Assembly: GCA_028873075.1 (NCBI GenBank)
Contig: JAGWND010000008.1
Coordinates: forward strand, 1 to 34,403
DNA length: 34,403 nt
Direction: 5' to 3'
DNA from: Bacteroidota bacterium
GTDB taxonomy: Bacteria; Bacteroidota; Ignavibacteria; UBA10030; UBA8401
Shown here: piece by piece, positions 15,581 through 22,388 of the stretch
How positions within the stretch are numbered: position 1 is the stretch's first letter
How the letters are laid out: every line of letters begins with the position of its first letter
Translations under genes and position numbers: made by a program
Notes under the pieces: generated by a model
Seen by the model: the letters and a program-made list of their open reading frames with translations, nothing else
What the model was told of the DNA's origin: nothing
Databases searched by the model: none

Positions 15581-17954
15581 CCTTTTCTCTCTTCATCGGA
15601 ATGTGAAGCTTCACTTCCGTTCCGCGCCGCGGAGATGATGTAATGACACATTCGCCGCCAATGCTGTTCAACCGTTCTTTCATGTTTCTTAATCCGTTGC
15701 TGCTTGTTGAGCGGGCTTTTACCGGAATACCCTTTCCCTTATCTTTGATCACAATCGTGATCCCTGACGCAGTACTACGAATGGAAAATACCGCTTCATC
15801 GGCATAAGAATGTTTAACAACATTATTGACCGCCTCTTTCACGACAAGAAAAATTGCGCGGCGTATTTCGGCAGAAACCGCGAGCCGGCGAACCTCATCG
15901 GGAACATCGGGGCGGCAGCGGATACGGGCGGCAGAGCAGAATTCGACCACGTACTCCCGAAGGTAGGAGACAAGGTCCTGCAGCGAATCGTACCTCGGAT
16001 TCATTGCCCACACCAGCTCATCGAGACTTTGACTGACATCGCGCGCTGTCGTGGAAATTTTCTTCAACGATTGTCTCGTTGTTAAGGGCTTGGCATGCTG
16101 TTCCGCAAGCTCGCTCATAACGGAAATTTTCGTCAGTGCCGCACCGACTTCATCGTGCATGTCCTTCGAGATACGGGCGCGCTCGCGCTCCAACAATGTC
16201 TGGCGGTCCAATTCACTGCGGTACAGTTCCGCTGTGCGAAGCAGTGCGGAAGTCCGCCGCGCGAGCAGTGAAAGAAGCCGTATATCTTCTGCAGAGTAAA
16301 TTTTCTCGGACCGTTTTGCGCCGCACACAAAAAATCCGACAGGCTTTGTTTCGTAGAGAATAGGGACAACAATCTCGAAACCGGCTTTCTCTAATTCATC
16401 ACCCTTCGCTTGCAGTTCTCTCAGCGCAAACGGCTTTTCTTTAAGCAACAGCGACGTAAATTCTTCAGCCGGTGCGTATCCCGACTCCTTCAACAGCTCC
16501 CTTGCGCCATGAATGCCGACAGCCGTATACGGGCTCTTACCCGATCGCAGAAAAAATCCGAACGCCTGAAAATGAAAAATACCGTCGAGCTGCTTCGTAA
16601 TCTCTGCGCAAAGACGATCGCGTCGATAAATTCCGCCGAGCTGCAGTTCAAATTCAACCGCTGCACTCGTTGCGTTGTAATTTTCCCTGTGAAAAAATTT
16701 ATCCACGCGCCGCTGCACCATTTCGCGGATGGGAAGAAAAAGCAGCACCGAAACAACAACGCCGGCGGTTTGTGCGGAAATAAAAAACGCCGAGACAAAA
16801 TGCTGCACAAAGTACACGGAGATGAAGTAGACACCTGTTACCGACAACGTTATGCCGCCATACAGGAAACTTTGCTTGATGAGGATTTCAATATCCCAGA
16901 TGCGGTACCGAAGCAATGCAAAAGAAAATGTTGTAAGCAAGATAACGGACCCGATGGCCCAAGCGAATTCACCGACATACGGAAAATACGGTTCTACCGA
17001 CCACAAAATATCGGGATCTAAACCGAAGATCGTTTCCGGAAGCAGCCCCGCCGCCAAACCGGCAACGACCCATCGCATCTGATTGTGCGTTACGACTTCC
17101 CGAACGGAAAAAAACTTTTTCAGCGCGACTCCCATCGCTGTAAGAAGTGTAAAACCCATCCATGGAAGTGCGGCACGCATTCCGATCATGACTTCTCCCG
17201 ATCTACTTTCCGACGGACGGAGGAGCAGACGGGCATGGAGAACGACCAACATAAACCCGATGAGCAATGAAACAGCATAGGACAGGGAGAGGATAAAGCA
17301 CCGACGCCGGCGCTGAAAACTTTCCTGCGGAAACAAAAGAAAGAAATGAAGCAGCGTTGTTCCGAGAAAAGGGAAGGTGAACACGAAGATGCTTACACGA
17401 AGCAGCCCGAACTCACCGCTTCCATCAATCTGGCTGTTCAGACAAATGCCAAAGACCTGAGAGAACACAAAAAAGATTCTTGCTGATGCGTCCTCCGGCT
17501 TCTTTACGAACACAAAAATGCCGATGAAGAGAACAACGGCTATGAGAAAATAGTACAGCCAATAAAAAGAAGCGTTGCTTGCGAACATAGAGGCGAACGT
17601 AACAGAAAATGTATGATGCGTCCCGCCGCGCAAGATTTCGTACTGAACAGTGGAGCCGGGAGAGAGAGTGTCGAGTGAGGTAATAGAAAAATAACAAAAA
17701 ACCGGCTTGTGGTTTATTGAAAGAATCGTATCGCCGACCTGAAGTCCTGCCCGCTCGCCTGGTCCATTCTTGTCAATGGACTCGATAGAAAGGGAATCCG
17801 TCCCTGACGCCCAGACCGCACCGTCATTGGGAAGGTGATACCAGCCGTAGAGATAGAGCACGCATTCAAACACGGCAATGAGCGTGAAAGTGAGGTACCT
17901 GAATGGTATCCGGTGCATGCTTTGATTGCGATCGAACGGATGTTTTTCAGCCAT
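15561..17954 (-). CDS. PDZ-containing membrane sensor histidine kinase (NarX/HisKA_3 type)
   Basis: 797 residues from the ATG at 17954. A GTG at 17975 also exists, but it lies upstream of the predicted -10 box (17963-17968), so ATG is preferred. Layout: one N-terminal transmembrane helix (about 20-38), a PDZ-like domain (about 53-121, GERAGLQVGDTILSINHKP), a multi-helix membrane block (about 128-410), a GAF-like domain (about 440-575), then HisKA_3 with the phospho-acceptor His600 in SKDMHDEVGAAL. The ATPase part has EAVNNVVKHS (N box), DKGKGIP (G1) and NGLRNMKERL (G2). It senses through an unusual combination of PDZ and membrane domains and would phosphorylate the LuxR-type regulator 69 bp downstream. 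The last codons lie in a 23-bp repeat that recurs after the regulator. No Shine-Dalgarno sequence is visible. Confidence 0.92.
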   Translation of the reverse strand: MAEKHPFDRNQSMHRIPFRYLTFTLIAVFECVLYLYGWYHLPNDGAVWASGTDSLSIESIDKNGPGERAGLQVGDTILSINHKPVFCYFSITSLDTLSPGSTVQYEILRGGTHHTFSVTFASMFASNASFYWLYYFLIAVVLFIGIFVFVKKPEDASARIFFVFSQVFGICLNSQIDGSGEFGLLRVSIFVFTFPFLGTTLLHFFLLFPQESFQRRRRCFILSLSYAVSLLIGFMLVVLHARLLLRPSESRSGEVMIGMRAALPWMGFTLLTAMGVALKKFFSVREVVTHNQMRWVVAGLAAGLLPETIFGLDPDILWSVEPYFPYVGEFAWAIGSVILLTTFSFALLRYRIWDIEILIKQSFLYGGITLSVTGVYFISVYFVQHFVSAFFISAQTAGVVVSVLLFLPIREMVQRRVDKFFHRENYNATSAAVEFELQLGGIYRRDRLCAEITKQLDGIFHFQAFGFFLRSGKSPYTAVGIHGARELLKESGYAPAEEFTSLLLKEKPFALRELQAKGDELEKAGFEIVVPILYETKPVGFFVCGAKRSEKIYSAEDIRLLSLLARRTSALLRTAELYRSELDRQTLLERERARISKDMHDEVGAALTKISVMSELAEQHAKPLTTRQSLKKISTTARDVSQSLDELVWAMNPRYDSLQDLVSYLREYVVEFCSAARIRCRPDVPDEVRRLAVSAEIRRAIFLVVKEAVNNVVKHSYADEAVFSIRSTASGITIVIKDKGKGIPVKARSTSSNGLRNMKERLNSIGGECVITSSPRRGTEVKLHIPMKREKENTTFV

Positions 17955-17962
17955 GACGTAAA

Positions 17963-17991
17963 AATATACTTCCACACAGCGAACTTATCAA
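17963..17991 (-). promoter_or_regulatory. Promoter abutting the PDZ kinase gene
   Basis: On the minus strand TTGATA (17986-17991), 17 nt, then TATATT (17963-17968). This also fits TTG-N20-TAnnTTTT. The -10 box ends 8 nt before the ATG at 17954, so the mRNA would have almost no leader. Confidence 0.55.
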
Positions 17992-18046
17992 CTGGATATA
18001 AAGAACGAGACAGGCTCTTCCTTCGAGGCGGGACTTTTCATTCAAC

Positions 18047-18088
18047 AAAAAAGCCGCCTTGTGTTTTTCACACATGGCGGCTTTTTTT
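18047..18088 (-). terminator. Rho-independent terminator after the small T9SS gene
   Basis: In minus-strand RNA: AAAGCCGCC-A-UGUGU, GAAAA loop, ACACA-A-GGCGGCUUU, then U-run. It shares its 5' arm and loop with the hairpin at 10520-10554; the 3' inner arm differs (ACACA against GCGCG) but still pairs fully. It separates the small T9SS gene from the kinase operon. Confidence 0.9.
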
Positions 18089-18096
18089 CTGAAACT

Positions 18097-18144
18097 TCCG
18101 AGATCTTTTCGCCGATAAAAAGCGGATTTTAAAAAGATCTCGGA
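18097..18144. repeat. 13-bp inverted repeat downstream of the small T9SS gene
   Basis: TCCGAGATCTTTT (18097-18109) and AAAAGATCTCGGA (18132-18144) are exact reverse complements around 22 nt containing a weaker inner pairing. It directly precedes (minus sense) the terminator. The same order, repeat then terminator, follows the large T9SS gene. Confidence 0.7.
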
Positions 18145-18208
18145 TGCCTGCCTTTATCTAAAATCAAAAGCTCGTGAACGTTCTCAACCTTGCAAAATTT
18201 AGCTTCCT

Positions 18209-19303
18209 CTACTTCATCAGGAGCAATCTCTTCGTTGCCGTGTAATTTCCGGATCTCAATGTGTAGAAATACACGCCGCTCGATAATCTGCTTCCGTCAA
18301 ATTGCACTTGGTATGTACCCGGAGATTTTTCTTCGTTCACGAGCGTCGCCACTTTGTCTCCGAGCAGATTGTACACCGCTAGTGTTACATGACTGATCTC
18401 TGACGTACGAAATCTGATTGCTGTCGTCGGATTGAACGGGTTCGGATAATTTTGCTCGAGCGCAAATCCTGAGGGTGCTTCACGATGCGTTCTCACTGCA
18501 GAAACAGGCGTTGTTTCGGAATATGTGACCGACAGCGACGTAAGGTTTACTGTTCCCGATTTCGCGGTATCGGTTTCTACTTCCAGTTTATGCCCTTCCC
18601 GCGTGAACCAGGTAAAAGAATAACTCGTGTAGCTATTAACCAGTGAGGAATTGTAATAAAAATTATGGACGGCTTTCGTTGATTGACGCAAGGCTTGAAA
18701 AGAACCTATCGGCAAGATCAGTGTTCCGAACGCATCAATAGTATTTGTTGATGTCGTTACTTCCAGCGAACCGCCTCCAAAATTTGCTGTATCTGCTGAG
18801 CCGCCGCTATTATTTCCTAACTGTACCGGAAAATGTGCATAAAATTCCGTCGTGTCGTAGATATACACCGTGTCATGCACATAGCCATGATAGGAATAGT
18901 GAAAATGCTCAGCCGAACCGATTCCGAAAAGCGAATCGCTCGAGAGCTTGAAATACTGGTAGATCACGAACGATGAGGAACTGTCGGCATAGTTGAACGT
19001 TTGTGCATACGCCGCTCCTGGGAAATCAGCGGCGTACGGGGTTGCGGACGGCACAACATTATCCATCCTCGATGAATCAGTAAAACTTACAGCAGGAAGA
19101 GTCCATGTTTGAGCCGAAGTGCTGTTCGCTGTTCCCACATCCATAGCGATACCTGTATCCGAATAGACATACATGAACGACGACTTCCCTGCACCAAAAT
19201 AATTCGGAAGATCGGATGTGGTAATCGTGATCTGGGAAAGCCCAACGGAATGAAAAAAGACCGTTAGTACAAGACAAGAAGAAAAATATATAACGCTTTT
19301 CAT
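18209..19303 (-). CDS. Small T9SS-exported protein
   Basis: 364 residues from the ATG at 19303, chosen because GAGGAGGG (19312-19319) lies 8 nt upstream and the protein begins with a signal peptide (MKSVIYFSSCLVLTVFFHSV, cleavage near GLSQ). An upstream in-frame extension to 19384 runs through the promoter. The body (about 25-275) is beta-rich with many Ser/Thr/Tyr and no recognised catalytic motif. The end (about 280-364) is a T9SS type A sorting domain: NYPNPFNPTT, then VYNLLGDKVATLV, then SSGVYFYTL, ending KRLLLMK, closely like that of the 1208-residue protein. Expected location is the cell surface or medium. A palindrome over its -10 box suggests regulation. Function unknown. Confidence 0.88.
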   Translation of the reverse strand: MKSVIYFSSCLVLTVFFHSVGLSQITITTSDLPNYFGAGKSSFMYVYSDTGIAMDVGTANSTSAQTWTLPAVSFTDSSRMDNVVPSATPYAADFPGAAYAQTFNYADSSSSFVIYQYFKLSSDSLFGIGSAEHFHYSYHGYVHDTVYIYDTTEFYAHFPVQLGNNSGGSADTANFGGGSLEVTTSTNTIDAFGTLILPIGSFQALRQSTKAVHNFYYNSSLVNSYTSYSFTWFTREGHKLEVETDTAKSGTVNLTSLSVTYSETTPVSAVRTHREAPSGFALEQNYPNPFNPTTAIRFRTSEISHVTLAVYNLLGDKVATLVNEEKSPGTYQVQFDGSRLSSGVYFYTLRSGNYTATKRLLLMK

Positions 19304-19350
19304 CGTAAACACCCTCCTCACATTAACTGGAAATAGTACACTCTCTATAA

Positions 19351-19384
19351 CGCAAAATGTAATATTTGCGCTTAAAGAAGTCAA
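19351..19384 (-). promoter_or_regulatory. Promoter of the small T9SS gene with palindrome over the -10 box
   Basis: On the minus strand TTGACT (19379-19384), 17 nt, TACATT (19356-19361); also TTG-N20-TAnnTTTT. The inverted repeat CGCAAA (19351-19356)/TTTGCG (19365-19370) is centred on the -10 box, a likely operator. The leader would be about 45 nt and includes the Shine-Dalgarno. Confidence 0.5.
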
Positions 19385-19453
19385 GAAGTATATGCGATGT
19401 AAAAACAGCGATATGGCAGCAATGAATCAATGCGCTCCCTGTGGCACAATCTA

Positions 19454-19485
19454 TTTGCATATCGAGCGAAATCGGAGTACTTTTG
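19454..19485 (+). promoter_or_regulatory. Bacteroidota-type promoter of the OmpR-type regulator gene
   Basis: TTTG (19454-19457), 20 nt, TACTTTTG (19478-19485): an exact match to the TTTG-N19/21-TAnnTTTG consensus known for Bacteroidota. Transcription would begin about 7 nt on, giving a leader of roughly 20 nt to the GTG at 19514. Confidence 0.55.
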
Positions 19486-19513
19486 TTTTATAGCTAAGAA
19501 AGTCGAAGTTCCC

Positions 19514-20179
19514 GTGAAAATTTTAGTCGTTGAAGATGAAAAAAAAGTTGCGGCGTTCATTAAAAAGGGATTAGAGCAGGAACTTTATGCCGTTGATGTT
19601 GCTCATGACGGCGAAGAAGGCACGCGCCGTGCCCTTTCCCAGCAGTACGATCTGCTGATTCTCGACATTCTGATGCCCAAGAAAGACGGCCTTGCATTAC
19701 TGCAGGAGCTTCGCGCCAACAACATTTCTTCCCCCGTTCTTATGATCACGGCAAAAGGAGCGGTGGAAGACAAAGTGAAGGGACTCGACACCGGTGCCGA
19801 CGACTATCTCGTAAAGCCCTTTGCCTTTGCCGAACTGCTGGCTCGTGTCCGATCGTTACTGCGCCGCAGCGACAGTTCCACGCATCTCAGCTGCGGCGAT
19901 TTAACGCTCGACCTTGTCTCGCATAAAGCGAAGCGCGGAGACTGTATTATTGACCTGACGGCAAAAGAATTTATGCTCCTGGAATATTTCATGCGCAATA
20001 AAGATAAAGAACTGAGCAGAACAACGATCGCAGAACACATCTGGCATTACAATTTCGACACCGGCACGAACATTATAGATGTTTTTGTCAATCACCTGCG
20101 CGCAAAAATTGACGGGGTTTCAGGCAAGAGGCTGATTCACACGGTGCGAGGTGTCGGTTATGTGTTGAAGGAAAACTAA
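19514..20179 (+). CDS. OmpR/PhoB-family response regulator
   Basis: 221 residues from GTG 19514, chosen because the receiver domain begins at once (VKILVVEDEKK) and the upstream in-frame extension to 19430 would run through the promoter. Receiver: Glu/Asp cluster VVEDE at 5-9, phospho-acceptor Asp51 in LLILDILMP, Thr79 in MITAKG, Lys101 in DYLVKPF. A winged-helix DNA-binding domain (about 125-221) contains LTAKEFMLLEYFMRNKDKEL and ends VRGVGYVLKEN, typical of the CusR/CopR subgroup. The subgroup often responds to copper or other envelope metals, but the ligand cannot be assigned here. The sensor kinase gene follows after about 130 bp. A weak AG-rich stretch replaces a strong Shine-Dalgarno. 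Confidence 0.93.
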   Translation: MKILVVEDEKKVAAFIKKGLEQELYAVDVAHDGEEGTRRALSQQYDLLILDILMPKKDGLALLQELRANNISSPVLMITAKGAVEDKVKGLDTGADDYLVKPFAFAELLARVRSLLRRSDSSTHLSCGDLTLDLVSHKAKRGDCIIDLTAKEFMLLEYFMRNKDKELSRTTIAEHIWHYNFDTGTNIIDVFVNHLRAKIDGVSGKRLIHTVRGVGYVLKEN

Positions 20180-20245
20180 AACCGCTGTTTGGAAATGAAC
20201 TGATCGAGAACAATTATTTTGGAACTAAAGGGACTTAATCCCCCT

Positions 20246-20263
20246 TTCCCAAAATTTTGGGAA
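20246..20263. repeat. 18-bp perfect palindrome between regulator and kinase genes
   Basis: TTCCCAAAATTTTGGGAA is fully self-complementary. Partial pairing extends outward (CCCCCTT against AAGTGG). It lies in the gap between the OmpR-type regulator and its kinase. No terminator T-run follows. Confidence 0.7.
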
Positions 20264-20307
20264 GTGGAACTGTAGGGATGAGTTCTCCGGCAGGAATTTT
20301 CAACACT

Positions 20308-21831
20308 ATGAAAAAGCCTTTCCACTCAATATCCGGACTGAGCAAATTCTTCCATTCCATCCGCACGAAGCTCACCTTCTGGTATTCGCTCATCGTGTTT
20401 GCAACGCTCGTCGGCTTCGGCGTTACAGCGTACTACTACACGCAGGAAAAGCTCTTCGCCAGTCTCGACTACTCTCTCCGCAACGAAGTTGTCTGGCTGA
20501 AAAGCTTCATCGAGCCGAAAGCGAGAAAGATCAAGCTGAAACGCCCGAACCGCAAACAGATCGTAAACAAAAGGCAGCAAAAGAAAATCCGTAAGTCGCA
20601 CGAAGTGGAAGTGACGAACGAAGATTCGCTCGAAGTGGATCAAATCTGGAATCAAATTTACGAGCACACGCTCCTCAGTCCGAAGAAGCAGATCATTCAG
20701 ATCCGCGACCGCAACGGAGATATTCTCTACAAATCGTACAGCTTGGGAAAAGAAGATTTGTTGTTCGACGACATCCCGTACAACACGATCAAGCTTGTCA
20801 CGCTCTATGATCAATCCGGTCAGGCGCTCCGCCTTGCCGTGACGCAGAATGCGATCATGAAAATCTTCGTCGCGTATCCGGAAGCGGAAGTTTCGGAGGT
20901 GCTCGGCAATCTTTTTTCCATTTTCGTTCTCATGGTGCCTGCCGCACTTGTGCTTTCGCTGTTGGGTGGATGGTTCCTTGCCACGCGCTCGCTGAAACCT
21001 GTTGACCGCGTCACGGGCACGGCACGCGCCATCACGGTACAGAATCTCGATCAGCGCATTCCTCACACCGGCGTTGAGGACGAGATCGGCAGACTGATTT
21101 CTACCTTTAACGATATGATCGAGCGGCTTCAGAGCTCGTTCGAGAAAGTGAAACAGTTCTCCGTTGACGCTTCACACGAGCTTCGTACGCCGCTCACCGT
21201 CATGCGCGGAGAAATCGAGATCGCCCTCCGCGCGAAACAATCCGGCGAAGAATACCGCCGCGTTCTTTCCAGCACGCTCGATGAAATTCTGCGCATGTCC
21301 GCTATCGTCGAAAATCTTCTTATGCTCGCCAAAGGCGATATCGGCAAAGCCGATCTCCATTTCGAGAACGTGTCACTCGCCGGTATTGTGCAGGATTTGT
21401 CCGAGGATGGTGAGATGCTCGCAAAAACGAAAAATATTTCCGTGCACGTCAACACATCTAAAGAAGTTTTCACAATCGGCGACCCAATGCGCCTGCGCCA
21501 GCTCGTCCTCAATCTTCTTGAAAACGCAATCAAATATACGAACGAAAACGGCAGCGTGTGGATGTCGCTCATCCGTGAAAACGGCTCGGTGAAAATCGTG
21601 GTGAAAGACACGGGCATCGGCATTCCGAAAGAAGAGCAAACCAAGATTTTCGACCGGTTTTACAGGATTGATAAAGGGCGTTCGCGCGAGATGGGAGGAA
21701 CAGGGCTGGGGCTTTCCATCGCCAAATGGATCGCCGAATCGCACGGCGGAACTATTTCGGTGGAAAGTGAAGTTAATAAGGGAAGCACGTTTACTGTGGT
21801 TCTTCCGTTAAAGCCAGCTCATCCACACTGA
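20308..21831 (+). CDS. HAMP-containing sensor histidine kinase, CusS-like
   Basis: 507 residues from the ATG at 20308 (AGGAA lies 11 nt upstream). An ATG at 20278 and a TTG at 20257 are in frame, but the extra residues come from the palindrome region and precede the conserved SIRTKLTFWYS helix start. Transmembrane helix about 24-44, a periplasmic domain about 45-200 rich in Lys/Arg, a second helix about 203-225, HAMP about 226-280, HisKA with His290 in SHELRTPLTVMRG, then HATPase with NLLENAIKYT (N box), DTGIGIP (G1), FDRFYR (F box) and GGTGLGLSI (G2). It autophosphorylates and passes phosphate to the regulator encoded upstream. Metal-responsive CusS proteins share this plan; the signal here is unproven. 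Confidence 0.93.
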   Translation: MKKPFHSISGLSKFFHSIRTKLTFWYSLIVFATLVGFGVTAYYYTQEKLFASLDYSLRNEVVWLKSFIEPKARKIKLKRPNRKQIVNKRQQKKIRKSHEVEVTNEDSLEVDQIWNQIYEHTLLSPKKQIIQIRDRNGDILYKSYSLGKEDLLFDDIPYNTIKLVTLYDQSGQALRLAVTQNAIMKIFVAYPEAEVSEVLGNLFSIFVLMVPAALVLSLLGGWFLATRSLKPVDRVTGTARAITVQNLDQRIPHTGVEDEIGRLISTFNDMIERLQSSFEKVKQFSVDASHELRTPLTVMRGEIEIALRAKQSGEEYRRVLSSTLDEILRMSAIVENLLMLAKGDIGKADLHFENVSLAGIVQDLSEDGEMLAKTKNISVHVNTSKEVFTIGDPMRLRQLVLNLLENAIKYTNENGSVWMSLIRENGSVKIVVKDTGIGIPKEEQTKIFDRFYRIDKGRSREMGGTGLGLSIAKWIAESHGGTISVESEVNKGSTFTVVLPLKPAHPH

Positions 21832-21832
21832 C

Positions 21833-21863
21833 TTGACTCTGAGATGGCAAAAACCTAAGTTTG
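21833..21863 (+). promoter_or_regulatory. Candidate promoter of the Lys/Met-rich protein gene
   Basis: TTGACT (21833-21838), 17 nt, then TAAGTTTG (21856-21863), which satisfies both TTG-N20-TAnnTTTG and a looser TTGACA-N17 pattern. It begins right after the kinase stop codon. Confidence 0.45.
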
Positions 21864-21924
21864 TGCAGGAGGTTGCTGTAAGAAACAATCCAATTTTTCA
21901 AAAACAATCTTTTAAGGAGGCTTT

Positions 21925-22221
21925 ATGATCAGCAAAGTATTGCGGCTTATTGTCGCAGGGTGTGTTGCACTTGCCTTCACTCTCCCTGCATTCGCTCAGG
22001 CTCAAGAAGCGAAAAAAGAGCCTGTGAAACAGGAAAAGAAAGAGATGAAGCACGAAAAGATGGGGATGAAGAAGGAAAAGACGAAGATGACGAGTGAGAA
22101 GAAGAGCATGAAAAAGGGAAAAATGGCTCCCGCGAAAAAAACAATGAAGAAAGAAAAGACAAAAAAAACGGAGAAAAAAAAGGAAATGAAAGAAAATCAG
22201 ATGAAGATGGAAAAGAAGTAA
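21925..22221 (+). CDS. Small exported Lys/Met/Glu-rich protein
   Basis: 98 residues, with a strong Shine-Dalgarno AAGGAGG (21914-21920) 4 nt before the ATG and its own promoter and terminator, so it is a real gene. Signal peptide 1-24 (ending LPAFA). The mature 74 residues contain about 30 Lys, 10 Met, many Glu and one His, arranged in degenerate KKEKxKM-type repeats, and are probably disordered or helical with strong positive charge. It directly follows the CusR/CusS-like pair. Met-rich exported proteins often bind Cu(I) or Ag(I), but the near absence of His and the excess of Lys also fit a nucleic-acid, LPS or anion-binding role. No known family recognised. Confidence 0.85.
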   Translation: MISKVLRLIVAGCVALAFTLPAFAQAQEAKKEPVKQEKKEMKHEKMGMKKEKTKMTSEKKSMKKGKMAPAKKTMKKEKTKKTEKKKEMKENQMKMEKK

Positions 22222-22243
22222 TCTCTTCTCCGTTTCCTTTGTC

Positions 22244-22282
22244 AAAAGCCCTGCCCTTGCCATAAGCACGGCAGGGCTTTTT
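22244..22282 (+). terminator. Rho-independent terminator after the Lys/Met-rich gene
   Basis: AAAAGCCCTGCC (22244-22255) pairs with GGCAGGGCTTTT (22270-22281), followed by a T. The 12-bp stem is perfect, the loop 14 nt. It begins 23 nt after the stop codon. Confidence 0.88.
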
Positions 22283-22293
22283 CGTTAATGTGA

Positions 22294-22328
22294 GATGTCA
22301 GACAGATGGAAAAACGCCGTCAGACATC
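22294..22328. repeat. GATGTCAGAC inverted repeat upstream of the membrane protein gene
   Basis: GATGTCAGAC (22294-22303) and GTCAGACATC (22319-22328) form an inverted repeat with one central mismatch over 15 nt. It belongs to the same motif family as 10478-10508 and 15508-15519. It lies 12 nt past the terminator and 60 nt before the next start. Confidence 0.55.
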
Positions 22329-22388
22329 GTTGCCTCCTGCAATTGCACCACACTTCCCTTCTCCGTATCTTGTCAAGAAAAAAATCTT

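Noticed and set aside
17955-17975. GTG start for the PDZ kinase
   Set aside because: It would place the start upstream of the predicted -10 box; the ATG at 17954 fits better.
19304-19384. Upstream extension of the small T9SS protein
   Set aside because: It covers the promoter, palindrome and Shine-Dalgarno; a signal peptide starts at the ATG at 19303.
19430-19513. Upstream extension of the OmpR-type regulator
   Set aside because: The extra residues run through an exact TTTG-N20-TAnnTTTG promoter and precede the normal receiver start.
20326-21066. Long minus frame opposite the CusS-like kinase
   Set aside because: Antisense shadow of a well-supported kinase gene, with low-complexity arginine-rich translation.
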